64,000 nucleotides of DNA from the NCBI GenBank assembly GCA_965227935.1, contig CBDDGS010000055.1, forward strand, positions 1 to 64,000, written 5' to 3'. The stretch's first letter is position 1, and the number at the start of each line of letters is the position of its first letter. Under the pieces are notes generated by a model. The model was given only the letters and a program-made list of their open reading frames with translations. It had not been told where the DNA came from and did not search any database. The stretch comes from JAWPMT01 sp965227935. GTDB lineage: Bacteria > Bacteroidota > Bacteroidia > Cytophagales > Cyclobacteriaceae. This document shows, piece after piece, positions 41,139-50,708 of this stretch. Both the position numbers and the translations under genes were made by a program.

Positions 41139-41698
41139 TATATTGAAAAGACATTGAAGATAGACCCTAAAAAAGAAAAGACTTATTTTGACGATTTCAA
41201 CCCTACCGACCTTGAAGAAATATTGGACCTTCAACATAAAATCACTAAATTCCAGAAAGACCACGATTTCAAACAACTCTTCTCGGTGTTGATTATCATT
41301 GATGATTTCGTAGACAGTGTGTCATTCTCGCGTCATAACTCTCTACTCAATGCTTTATATATACGAGGGCGACATTTTGGATGTAATATTATTTCATCAA
41401 CTCAAAAATTCAATGGTTTAAGCACAATCATTCGCGTAAATAGTCGTCAATTATTCTTCTTTAAAAGAGGAACTATAAAGAAATACAAACAATGATAGAA
41501 GAATTATTGGCACTATTGGTTAAGAAAAACTTATTAATGGACGATAAAAATATTCATAATGCTAAGAAAACTTTATTAGAAATTTATGAAAAAGCAACTC
41601 AAAAAAAATATAGTTTCTTATTTGTAAATCTAATGGAGAGCGATGTCAATAAAGTTTTTATGATACGCTTTGAACGTAGAATTTTAGTTAATTTTTGA
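41139..41698 (+). pseudogene. Packaging ATPase, 3' part, copy 2
   Basis: Same content as 32384-32872, with a different lesion: a T lost near 41466 (TTTAAAAGAGG against TTTAAAATGAGG) shifts the frame after LFFFK, and coding resumes at 41492. The C-terminus here is the proper one (KKYSFLFVNLMESDVNKVFM to FERRILVNF, stop 41696-41698). So neither copy encodes a complete C-terminal half. Confidence 0.88.
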
Positions 41699-41747
41699 AG
41701 ATTAAAATATTTAAAGAATAAATCATTTTAACACTATATAAACCAGT

Positions 41748-42383
41748 ATGCCGAAGACGAAAATTGATTACTCAAATACACATTTCTATAAGATTGTCTG
41801 TAAAGATTTAGATATAAAAGACTTCTACATCGGACACACTACGGATTTTAAAACCAGAAATTCTTGTCATAAAAGAGTATGCAATAATCCAAAATCAAAT
41901 AGACATCATTTACCCGTTTATAAGTTTATTCGTGAGAATGGTGGATATGAAAATTTTCAAATGGTCTTAATGGAAACCTTATCACTAAATAATTCTTTGG
42001 AAGCACGAGCAAGAGAAAGAGAACTGACAGAACAGCATAAACCGACTTTAAATAAATTCAAGCCTTATACATCAGTTGAAGAAAAAAAGATATACAAACA
42101 AGAATGGACTGAAACTCATATGGAAGAAGTAAAGGAATATAAGCACAACTGGCATTTGCAAAACAAGGAAAGAAACAATGAGAAAGGAAGAGAAAACTAC
42201 CATAAAAACAGAGAAGAACGCCTACAAAGAGCAAAAGATAATTATCAAAACAATATTGATGAGAAAAAGGAGATAAGAAACAGAAAATGTGAGTGTGAAT
42301 GTGGAGACACTTATACATATTCCAATAAACGTAGGCACGAAAGAACAACAAAGCACCAACAATACCTTCAATCGCTTGAATAG
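41748..42383 (+). CDS. GIY-YIG nuclease-family protein with zinc-finger tail
   Basis: 211 residues from ATG 41748. The GIY-YIG core is YKIVC (residues 14-18) and FYIGHTTDF (about 26-34), followed by the basic, His-rich VCNNPKSNRHHLPVYKFIRE and the acidic ARERELTEQHKPTLNKF that carries the usual Glu. A charged helical stretch (about 105-175) leads to the C-terminal CECECGDTYTYSNKRRHE, a CxC...H-x4-H pattern. Such proteins are common in large DNA viruses and virophages and cut DNA; the exact role here (homing, repair or recombination) is unknown. Intact; directly downstream of the ATPase. Confidence 0.82.
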   Translation: MPKTKIDYSNTHFYKIVCKDLDIKDFYIGHTTDFKTRNSCHKRVCNNPKSNRHHLPVYKFIRENGGYENFQMVLMETLSLNNSLEARARERELTEQHKPTLNKFKPYTSVEEKKIYKQEWTETHMEEVKEYKHNWHLQNKERNNEKGRENYHKNREERLQRAKDNYQNNIDEKKEIRNRKCECECGDTYTYSNKRRHERTTKHQQYLQSLE

Positions 42384-42432
42384 ATTAATAGTATTATTTT
42401 TTATAAGATTATTAATTTAAAATACAGACATA

Positions 42433-42648
42433 TTACATATCTCTAATGCCCGGAAACTGGAAATGAAACCGTTTTTCATCTTGTTCTTTCATTTCTTCTA
42501 TTTCATTTATCATTTCTTTCATAGCCTTAACTATTAAAATATTATTAACTGTAAGAAAATTATTTAGTTCTTCATTTTCTGTATCTATACTTTTGTTTTG
42601 TTCTATATATGTGTTTGTCTTCTTTTCTTTGTTCCAAATTTTCCCCAT
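42433..42648 (-). CDS. Small unknown protein
   Basis: 71 residues from ATG 42648. Hydrophilic N-terminus, helical and acidic C-terminal half (IVKAMKEMINEIEEMKEQDE). It lies downstream of the fibre gene on the same strand with a 20-bp gap and could be co-transcribed. No family recognised. Confidence 0.5.
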   Translation of the reverse strand: MGKIWNKEKKTNTYIEQNKSIDTENEELNNFLTVNNILIVKAMKEMINEIEEMKEQDEKRFHFQFPGIRDM

Positions 42649-42668
42649 TATATATTTATATTTATATT

Positions 42669-44779
42669 TTAATCTTTTGTTTTTGATTTAGCTTTAGCTT
42701 TTGACTTTGCTTTACCTTTACCTTTCAATTCCTTAACTGCTTCTTGTAATTCATAAACAGATGCTTCAATATGTTCTCGTTTCTTCATTTCTTCTTGAAG
42801 ACTTTTCCATAATATTACTGATAGTTTCATATGATTAATTGTTAAAAATTTGTCATCACTGTCTTTATCTTTTACTTCTCTCACTATTCCTTTCATGTCC
42901 TCGGGTAGATTTTCCAAAAGTTGCTGTGCGATAAATCCGTATTTATCTGCATCTTTGTATTTTCATCTTTATATCTGAATTTATGTAATTTAACATTTTT
43001 AACACACTCACTACATTCTTCATCATAGTCTTCTATATCAGTTTTAAGTCTTTCATCAGAAACGGTAGTATCGACGATATTACCTATCACTCCAAAACAA
43101 GTATTATCAATTACAGTGCTAAAGTCCAACTGCTGACCTACTCTGTCATATCTAAATATTTCTATACGTCCATCACCTGCTGGATTACCACCATAAAAGA
43201 CAGTGTCATTTGTTGTAGACCTTGCTCCAAAAGCATTACCATAAATCCATGGAGCAGTAGTTCCCGAACCAGCAGATGGGTCAGTAAAATCTAATAAATT
43301 ACTTGGTGAGTTTTTTAAACGCATCATCTCTACACCATTACGAGCAAAAACCAAATCAGTATCTATAACAGTATTGATATAATTTGACGTTAATGAACCT
43401 GCTTCTAAGGGTTTCCTACATACGATATTTGTATTACTCATCCAGAATACTTGATTTCCAAAACTCACGGGGTCACCAATGTAAATTCTAAATGTTCCTG
43501 TTGGGTCTGGATTTACTATTTGAAATATTCTATACCCTGCGTTTATTTCAGCAACTGCACTATCTCCTAAATTAATATCATTACCAACTGGCAAAGATAT
43601 AAAGTTATTAAATTGAACTCCATTACTATTTATTCTCATTTGCTCTGTCGCATTTGCTCTAAATACAATATTATTTGTTAAAGTAGCATCAACTATAACA
43701 TCGTTATTTAATGGATTTATAATACTATTTACTGATAATACCGGACCTACTGGAACAGATAAACCATTATCACACCGCAACCCCGCTAATGATACAACCG
43801 TATTAGGTGATGATGTCATTTGTAAAAAACTAACTCCGTTTCTTTGAAATGTTAAATCGCTATCGTCTAATGTATTTAATGTATTTGTCATCACTCTTTG
43901 TGTAGTTGTTATATCAAAAAATGATGTAATAACTTTATTTAAAAATATATCATCTTGAACTGGTCGTAATCTAAAATAATTTGTGCCACTAACATTTATT
44001 AACATATCATCATTTATCCTACTATCAATTAAATTTGTTTGTAATTCTGGTGCTACAATGGTGTCTGTTGCAGTTAATCCGTTATCATCAATACGTAACT
44101 TTTCAACATCATTAGATAAAAACGATGAGCCATTTACTCCCGTTGTTCTTATTGCAATGTCATTGCCTGTTAGATTTACAATAGTATCTGTTGATAATGA
44201 AGCAGATGTTGGAATGACAACACCCTGATTTGCAGTTAATGCTCCTTCTATACTTGTATTACCTGATACATTTATATCTTTAAAAAATATCATCGTTTCT
44301 AATGGTATTTTCTTCAATGAAATATAGTCATCATCAAAAATTTTAAAATTAACATCATTTGTTCCAATTGTATCGTATGTGTAGTTTCTTATCTTAGTTC
44401 CTATTTGTTGTTCTAAATCATAATGAAATCGTATCTCATTGTTTGAAGGCACTAAAGGGTCTGGTATAATATCAATAATTTCTGCACCATTCCTGTTTAT
44501 TTTAAATGGTGTATCTGCATCTCGTAGATTTAAAAACTGTGTTGATATGTTAGGCGATTGAAAAGACGATGATACCGTAAGATTACCAGTTATTACTTGT
44601 GCCGGTGAGCCCGACTTCTGCACATAATTACTTAAATCAACTGACCCACCTGTTATACCCGCTACTGATATTTGTTGTGCTACATATGCTTCTGTTGCTA
44701 AATTGCTATTTCCTGTAATACCTAACTTAATAAATTCAGTTCCTATTATTGTAGTTCCGCCATCTAATTGTAATGCCAT
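42669..44779 (-). pseudogene. Fibre-like protein with S74/intramolecular chaperone domain, frameshifted
   Basis: Starts at ATG 44779 (MALQLDGGTTIIGTEFIKLG). About 600 residues of beta-rich repeats with recurring LSTDTIVNLTGNDIAI and NGVSFLQMTSS-type units suit a trimeric fibre shaft. The C-terminus has the S74/endosialidase chaperone start SDERLKTDIEDYDEE and LHKFRYKDENTK, then the frame breaks at about 42953. One frame over it continues KDADKYGFIAQQLLENLPED and a coiled coil ending in a lysine/alanine-rich tail (stop 42669). Adding one base to the A run rejoins a 703-residue protein. The chaperone domain normally trimerises the fibre and then cuts itself off. Likely host-attachment protein. 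Confidence 0.8.
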
Positions 44780-44794
44780 TATATATATATATAT

Positions 44795-44800
44795 TTAGAA
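44795..44800 (-). promoter_or_regulatory. TCTAA motif upstream of the fibre gene
   Basis: TTCTAA (minus strand) followed by ATATATATAT, 15 bases before ATG 44779. Confidence 0.5.
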
Positions 44801-44830
44801 TAAAAATTTACCGTTTCTTTCTTGAACCGC

Positions 44831-45370
44831 TTACCATACCTTGAAAAAAATATTAAATCTTTCTTGCTTTTGTTTCATATATTCTTGTTGTAATAATTGG
44901 TAATGGCTCATTAATGGATTTATTTGATGTATCAGCTGAGGCGGTGGTTTTTCCGACGGTGGCGGTGGTTTTTCCGACGGTGGCGGATTTATTGACGACT
45001 GCACCGGAGTTTGTATTTCTTCTGGCTCGGGTTTAGGTTTTGGTTTTGCTTTTGGTTTAACTGGTCTGTCTATGAGATTACCCTGACATATCTTTTCGTG
45101 ATTATAACGATACGATTTAGTTTTCATTGTCTTATTACATTTTGGACATGTAATTAATCGGTCTTGAGCTTTCACTTTTGCTTCTGCTTTTGCTTCTGCT
45201 TTAGGTTCTGCTTTTGCTTCTGCTTTAGGTTCTTCTTTAGTTTGTTCCACTACTTCATTTTTAACATCCGGTTGCGCTTCTTCAACTGCTGGTGCGACTT
45301 CTTCTTTTGCTTCTTCAATTGCTGGTTTAACTTCTACTTCTTGGGGGGCTTCTTCATTATTAACATCCAC
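44831..45370 (-). CDS. Zinc-finger protein with Ala/Glu/Lys and Pro repeats
   Basis: 179 residues from ATG 45370. The N-terminal third is acidic with AEAKAEPKAEAK-type repeats. A C2HC-type finger, CPKCNKTMKTKSYRYNHEKIC, spans about residues 75-95; fingers of this form are frequent in phycodnaviruses and virophages. It is followed by KPKAKPKPKPEPEE and two copies of PPPSEKP. Start overlaps the end of the upstream penton-like frame by 11 bp. Possible virion or DNA-binding accessory protein. Confidence 0.65.
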   Translation of the reverse strand: MDVNNEEAPQEVEVKPAIEEAKEEVAPAVEEAQPDVKNEVVEQTKEEPKAEAKAEPKAEAKAEAKVKAQDRLITCPKCNKTMKTKSYRYNHEKICQGNLIDRPVKPKAKPKPKPEPEEIQTPVQSSINPPPSEKPPPPSEKPPPQLIHQINPLMSHYQLLQQEYMKQKQERFNIFFKVW

Positions 45371-46096
45371 CGCCTACATAGATATAATCCTGTCCCATCG
45401 CTGACCCGTGGTCATCGTTGACTACTCCTCCTAATTGCTGGTCTATTAGAATTTTACGAATTATAGAAGATGAAAAAATGTTTGGAGCACTATACCTGTG
45501 ATCGGTAAGCTCTTGTGAGTTTAAATACAAAGCTCTAAAAGGAACGAGGTTCAAATAAGATGATGTCCATATTGCTAATGGAGTAGTAGGCACGTAATTA
45601 CTTAGTAAATAGTTTATTGATACTGGGTCTCTATTGTTGTATGGTGCTGATACTGTATTCCACGTATTATTAACATAATTGCTTAATTCATCATCTGTTG
45701 GTATTTTAAGTCTGAAATTCAAACCATCTGCCACTCGTATTTCAAAACAAAAATATCGTTGTCAGAATTTAAATCTCTGACATCGTTATTTAAACCAGAT
45801 ACGATATCATCACTGAATTGTTCCGCAAAATATATCTTATTACCTAAATAGACACGTCCATTTCTTAGTAAAACACCACTGTCATTATAAAGCATGTAAT
45901 AAAACTAATCAACGAAGCCTACCTCGGTTGTTTTGAACGTAGCTGGAAGCGACACCTCTGATACCCACATTTTTGTCCCCTCTGGTATTTCAAAATTTTC
46001 ATTCAGCTCAACAACAAAATCAGTTGATGACCTAGATTGAGGTAATCTGTAAGAAGAGTTGATATACACTTTCTTATAAGTTAATTTATTGCTCAT
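45360..46096 (-). pseudogene. Penton/minor capsid candidate, broken
   Basis: Three pieces form one protein of about 245 residues. 46096-45905: MSNKLTYKKVYINSSYRLPQ, then ELNENFEIPEGTKMWVSEVS, to an in-frame TAG. It goes on as YNDSGVLLRNGRVYLGNKIY and DIVSGLNNDV. Then, after a frameshift in a T run near 45750, ADGLNFRLKIPTDDELSNYV and on to a stop at 45360; that last part has only a GTG at its head. The opening (YINS-x-R, then strands giving a W-V-S-E-V-S-L-P pattern) is like minor capsid/penton proteins of PLVs, which form single jelly-roll capsomers at the vertices. Position beside fibre and capsid genes agrees. Fold not proven. Confidence 0.5.
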
Positions 46097-46107
46097 ATAT
46101 AATTTAA

Positions 46108-46113
46108 TTAGAA
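46108..46113 (-). promoter_or_regulatory. TCTAA motif upstream of the penton candidate
   Basis: TTCTAA on the minus strand, 11 bases before ATG 46096. It lies in the 39-bp divergent gap shared with the lipase-like gene starting at 46136. Confidence 0.5.
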
Positions 46114-46135
46114 TATTTTTATAAGATAATAATAT

Positions 46136-47053
46136 ATGATTGGAGTTGTAGGAAGATTAGCAGGAAGTCAAATTGGAAGACAAGTTGGAAGAGAGGCATT
46201 AGCAAATATAGGAGGCGGAGGATTACGACAAGTGGCGACGCAAGAATTAGAAAGACTGATGCAAAATCCACAGATATAAGAAGCATTTACAAGAGAACAA
46301 TTAACAATAATGATGAAAAAATTAGGTAAAGCAGGTTTAGCATCACTGTTAAGTTCAATGTTATTTGGAGATGCTACTGATGATGAGAAAGAAGAAGATG
46401 AAGAAAATCAAATAGAAAATAGAAATGATAGAATGGAACATTTCGGTAATCAAATACGAGGACATCTAAATCATAATAGAACGATATACGCAGAAGAAAG
46501 GGATGTGTTTAACAAGAATACTATTGAAGATAGAAAGGGTTTAAATAATGCTTATGCAAGTCCAACGGGATTATATAGAACCGGTAATACTTTGTATATA
46601 TCGGGCACAGGTGGCAAAGATGGTAGTTTCGTTAGGGATTGGATGGATAATTTAGGCAAGTTGCCTTTTAGAAACGCTCATAAAACTGAAAAATATAAAG
46701 ATGTTATGAAAGAAATAAAGAAGTCGCCAGATGTAACACGTTTGGTATCCCACAGTCTCGCCAGTGCAGTAGTCAATACAATTAATCAAGACCAGCCTAA
46801 CAAATATGCCACTACAACATACGCAACACCAACAATAAAACCAAAAAGAAAAGGAAATCAAAATCCAAAAAGAAAAGATTTCCGTAATCCACACGATGTA
46901 GTATCAGCATTAGATGGATACGCTATAACTTCTGACTTTGATGAGACTAATCCAATAAGAGCCCATGGCTTCAATAATTTTAGTGGTATAGGTCATTTTG
47001 ATATGCATCCTTCCACTACTGTTAGCAATGGGATTAGACCAAATGATATTTAA
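46136..47053 (+). pseudogene. Class-3-lipase-like hydrolase with in-frame stop
   Basis: 306 codons from ATG 46136, interrupted by a TAA at 46277-46279 in the same frame. The first 47 residues (VGRLAGSQIGRQVGREALAN) are helical and could be a membrane-active or targeting region. After the stop: TLYISGTGGKDGSFVRDWMD (strand and oxyanion-type region), LVSHSLASAVVNTI (nucleophile elbow, Ser kept but G-x-S-x-G relaxed to SHSLA), DVVSALDGYA (candidate Asp) and GIGHFDMHP (candidate His). Lipase/hydrolase genes of this sort occur in PLVs and virophages, perhaps for membrane escape. An inner ATG at 46310 would give a product without the N-terminus. Confidence 0.7.
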
Positions 47054-47097
47054 GTAAATAATTATATAATAATTATATATATATATTAATATATTTA

Positions 47098-47491
47098 ATG
47101 GATTATTGTTTTGACGCTGTCTTACCCATAGAAGAGGTTTATAGACTTCTTATGAAAGAAGAAAAACGATAGAAGTAGAATAGTAATATGCTATTGTGGA
47201 TGCGGTGAGACTTATAGATATGGTGATGAAATAAATTTTAGAAAAACAAATCTTAAACATCTTATTTATCAACGCGATAAGATGACAAAAGAAAACGAAA
47301 AACTACAAGATTATATAGATGAATATGAAAAAGAAAAACAAAGAAATATAGACTGCGGTGAGTATGATAGCAACGGTAGTCTGGGTCTTTCTGATGACTA
47401 TTGTAATTTATATTCTAATGAAGACAAACTTCAAGAAATTGATATACTTTTAAATTATCTAAATAATACAAATGGAGAATTTATATCATAA
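47098..47491 (+). pseudogene. Small zinc-finger protein, frameshifted
   Basis: ATG 47098 gives MDYCFDAVLPIEEVYRLLMK then a stop at about 47172. In the next frame RIVICYCGCGETYRYGDEIN and LKHLIYQRDKM continue into a helical acidic C-terminus (to 47491). The CxCG...Y...H module resembles the tail of the GIY-YIG protein at 41748 (CECGDTYTYSNKRRHE). A single-base change near 47165 explains the break. Confidence 0.55.
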
Positions 47492-47515
47492 ATTCTTTCA
47501 TTTGTTATTATTTAT

Positions 47516-47521
47516 TTCTAA
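47516..47521 (+). promoter_or_regulatory. TCTAA motif
   Basis: TTCTAA then AAATAAATAATA, 19 bases before ATG 47541. Confidence 0.45.
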
Positions 47522-47540
47522 AAATAAATAATAACAAATA

Positions 47541-47765
47541 ATGTTCCATAGAAACAATAAAAACAACAAACAAACAAAACCATTGTTTCAAATGAAAACT
47601 AGTTTTGATAAAGTAGCAAAGGCGATGACAGAACCACCAAAGGACTATGATACTATAAAGAATTTGATAGAAGATAAAAGAGAAAATATTTTAGATTTAA
47701 ATATTAATAAAAACTCTAAAAATATTAATTTAACAAAAAGTAAAAATAAAAATAGAAATATATAA
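47541..47765 (+). CDS. Small Asn/Lys-rich protein upstream of the capsid gene
   Basis: 74 residues from ATG 47541 (MFHRNNKNNKQTKPLFQMKT). Very rich in Asn and Lys; no recognised domain. It stops 3 bp before the capsid protein start and has its own TCTAA motif, so the two may share a transcript. Confidence 0.55.
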   Translation: MFHRNNKNNKQTKPLFQMKTSFDKVAKAMTEPPKDYDTIKNLIEDKRENILDLNINKNSKNINLTKSKNKNRNI

Positions 47766-47768
47766 GTT

Positions 47769-49335
47769 ATGGACAATTTAGTAAGTGAGAGTGCGGAGGC
47801 TCAAATTGATGGCTTAGACTTTTCATTACCAACTACAAGTATGGCGGTAACTTCAAGACGATTTGTTAATTTTTCCATCAGGCTCAAATGTTTATAATTC
47901 TACAAGTGGCAACAAAGTCATTAGATTTAACATCAGTGCTGATGACAACCAATTTTTAGATTTAAGTTCAGTTCGTATGTTTGCCATTCTTGAAAATAAG
48001 GATGGAACTGCTAATCATTATTTACGACCTATTGGTGGTTTGCATTCCTTCTTTAGTCGGTATACTTGTAACGTTGGTGGGCAACAGGTGCAAGATATCA
48101 TAGAATACAATAGACATTGTAAGTTATATGACAGTTTGAAAAGTAAAAACGTTAGAGATATGGATGATATAGAAAATTCAGCAAATCCAAGATGGGACAG
48201 TGACTATCATGAAATGGCAACGGGATTAGAAAATATCATTAATCCTACTGTTAATGGAGAGTTAGGTGGTGCTGATGTGGGTAGAGCAACTGTAAATTTA
48301 GCAGGTGATAGAAATGATTTTGGAAGAATTGACAAACGCTATACCAGACACTCAATGAGTGGTATTAAACCCGGTGGTAAGATGAGATTATCACATAAAC
48401 CATGTTGTGGGTTGTTAGGTTCTAATTATTTGCTTCCTTTACGATACGCACCACTGCAATTAGAATTTACCCTTATTCAAAACGGCAATGATGCTATTAT
48501 AGTTCCACAAGGTGATGAAGGAACAACACCAGAGGAAAACGACCGCAACTGTTGGTATTTCCAAGCAGGTAATACATCAACAGAATACGAGCTTAATTCA
48601 ATAATAATAAGAAGCGAGCTGGTGTCTACCGATTCGACGATAGCGAATAACTTCGTCAGCCACATCCTTCAGGGCGGTAGTCTTAAATTAGTTTTTCCGA
48701 TGTATCACACAATTACTCAATCCTTTTCAGCAGGTGGTGGAGAAATTACAATGCAAGTTGTAAAATCAGCATCTAAATTAATGGGAGCGTTTATTACTTT
48801 ATACAGACCACCAAGAGCAGGGTTAGACCCAGACACGGGATTCTTGCATCCAGATAATTATGCATACAAGCGATGGAATTACTTTTATAATCCTATGATA
48901 AACTCACGAATTAACACCAGCTCTGATGGTCTCTTTTTGGGACAAGGATTTCAGGACTATACCCGTAATCTGCCGTGGCAGATACAATTATCTAACGCAC
49001 AAAAATATCCAGAGTTTGAAGCGCAAAGCCTCTCTGAAACATTTTATTATTTACGAAGAGCAATACATTATATGAACCCAGACCAAGATAGTTTAAGTTT
49101 CAATTATCGCCAGTATCGCGAGAACAAATATATTATTGGAATGTCATTTGAAAAGATGGGTGGTGAAAGCAATTTTACAGGTTACAATAGTAAAATGAGT
49201 GGGGTGACGACTTTTAAAATAAAAGGAAGAGAAGGCCCACTTTCAGCAAACGAACAAATTGAAGAAATCTTCTGCCATTTGATGAGTGAAAGTATATTGG
49301 AAATTCGTGAAAGCGGGTGCATCGTGTATGATTAG
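47769..49335 (+). pseudogene. Double jelly-roll major capsid protein (single frameshift)
   Basis: ATG 47769 starts MDNLVSESAEAQIDGLDFSL and SMAVTSRRFVNF; one extra T in the run near 47872 breaks the frame, and the rest is open to TAG 49335 (521 residues once corrected). Capsid features of the PLV group: FPSGSNVYNSTSGNKVIRFN, GGLHSFFSRYTCNVGGQQVQ, LLPLRYAPLQLEFTLIQNGN (end of the first jelly roll), SLKLVFPMYHTITQSFSAGG and SASKLMGAFITLYRPPR (second), ending RESGCIVYD. It forms the hexameric shell capsomers. The downstream 490 codons have no other lesion, so the frameshift may be a sequencing error. Confidence 0.88.
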
Positions 49336-49373
49336 CTTATTCGTTTTTAAATTCATCAATATATAATAATATT

Positions 49374-49379
49374 TTCTAA
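49374..49379 (+). promoter_or_regulatory. TCTAA motif
   Basis: TTCTAA then TATTATTATATAATAA, 16 bases before ATG 49396. Confidence 0.45.
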
Positions 49380-49395
49380 TATTATTATATAATAA

Positions 49396-49713
49396 ATGTA
49401 TCGTTTTCATAAGTCAAATAAGAAACAAGGGACAAAGGCACATATTGTAGGTGAGGTAAAATCAAACTTTACCCCGTTTGATATGAGAGACACTGCATAT
49501 TTAGAACATCTTAGCAAAGAATTAAAGTTAAGAAATGCTAGAGCAGGGTTATTAAGTTTAAGAAACGATATGCTACAAGCAAATAAACGGGCAAACTTTC
49601 AGAATGAGTATGATAGAATTATTAATGAGTTATCACGCCCGAACTTACCGCATAATACAAAAGAGCATTTAGAAGACAGAATTAGACAAATGAAAGCAAT
49701 GAAATTCACTTAA
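49396..49713 (+). CDS. Small helical protein downstream of the capsid gene
   Basis: 105 residues from ATG 49396. Basic N-terminus (YRFHKSNKKQGTKAHIVGEV), then mainly charged helices (LSKELKLRNARAGLLSLRND). No recognised family; placement and its promoter motif suggest a structural or assembly role. Confidence 0.6.
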   Translation: MYRFHKSNKKQGTKAHIVGEVKSNFTPFDMRDTAYLEHLSKELKLRNARAGLLSLRNDMLQANKRANFQNEYDRIINELSRPNLPHNTKEHLEDRIRQMKAMKFT

Positions 49714-49728
49714 TAATATTATAAAATA

Positions 49729-49733
49729 TCTAA
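49729..49733 (+). promoter_or_regulatory. TCTAA motif
   Basis: TCTAA then GTTATTTTATATC, 16 bases before ATG 49750, which supports that ATG as the true start of the broken gene that follows. Confidence 0.45.
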
Positions 49734-49749
49734 GTTATTTTATATCATT

Positions 49750-50653
49750 ATGGCAACAGCAGTATTTTAAAATAATAATAAGTTTGCTTACCTAGGATTG
49801 AAGAGACGACCAACTTATGATGAATTAATAGGGCTGATTAATGAAAATGCCTCTTTATTTGGACCTACACCAGATAGAAGAGCAACCGCATTCAAGGCAA
49901 GCCCAGAAGGCAGTTTCTTTGATGGATTAAATTCTACGGACAAGTTGAAAGAAGAGCAAGAAAGAATACTAAATAAACAAATGCGAGATATTTTATTTAG
50001 ACAAAATGTAGGAAATCAGTCAATAGCAATAGCACAGCTGCAGCAGAACAATCAAGGAGGTAGCACACCATCAAGTCAATCAAATCAATTACCGCAACAA
50101 ACAAATTTAGGTGAAGGGCTATTACAAGAGCAATTGCAACAACGGGCACAACAAGCATTACAGAGAGCACAACAAACAGGAGATGCACATAGAGGTATAT
50201 TAGGAGGAGGTTTAGATACTATCGCCTCACGAATTTTCAACTTAACACCATTGGGAAGCAGAGCACCAACCCCATTGGCACAACCTATGCCACAATCATT
50301 TAACATAAGTAGCGAAGATGAACCTGAACTAATGACAGATGCTGAAATGCAAACAGCAAGAGGAGAGCCACCACCAGAAGATGCGGAGAGAAAAATAACA
50401 TATTCAACCAACATAAAAAAATATGTCAGCGCCAGAGTTGAGGTTTCAACTGTTTTTGCGAGGTGTAAATTTAGAGGACCAGTTGCCCAACAGAATTAAG
50501 GGAAAGGGAGGTGGAAAGACACAAAAGGAATTTTATCAGGATACGGCAAATAAAATGATTAGATCAGGCAGATGGCAGACCAGAATAGAGGAACAACTTT
50601 TAAGGAGCAGAATACTAGATTACAATAGAATAACAGCGCGAAGTAGTAGATAG
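49750..50653 (+). pseudogene. Gln-rich virion-type protein with early stop and frameshift
   Basis: ATG 49750 (MATAVF) meets a TAA at 49768-49770 and the same frame then runs to 50499: KRRPTYDELIGLINENASLF, a Gln-rich middle (QEQLQQRAQQALQRAQQTGD, about residues 115-145) and an acidic Pro-rich stretch. After a frameshift near 50430-50460 the protein continues as LRFQLFLRGVNLEDQLPNRI, KGKGGGKTQKEFYQD and a basic C-terminus to 50653. About 300 residues in all. No family recognised; the layout resembles scaffold or core-like virion proteins. It is the third gene in this set with one in-frame stop. Confidence 0.6.
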
Positions 50654-50693
50654 TTATTAAGTAAAATTAATAATATATTATTAATATTAATAT

Positions 50694-50699
50694 TTCTAA
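50694..50699 (+). promoter_or_regulatory. TCTAA motif
   Basis: TTCTAA then ATAATATTA, 9 bases before ATG 50709. Confidence 0.5.
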
Positions 50700-50708
50700 A
50701 TAATATTA

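Larger units (their letters stand above)
35174..42065 (+). repeat. Segmental duplication, copy 2
   Basis: Second copy of 25246-33310, offset 9928 bp at its left end and 8755 bp at its right end. This copy runs on without a break into the intact GIY-YIG gene, so its right edge is the original one. It lacks the 1187 bp present at about 26242-27428 in copy 1; the junction (GCAACGACTTTGTG) has 2-3 bases of microhomology. Confidence 0.95.

Noticed and set aside
44831..45421. Phe/Cys-rich plus-strand frame opposite the zinc-finger gene
   Set aside because: Shadow of the Ala/Glu/Lys repeat codons on the minus strand.
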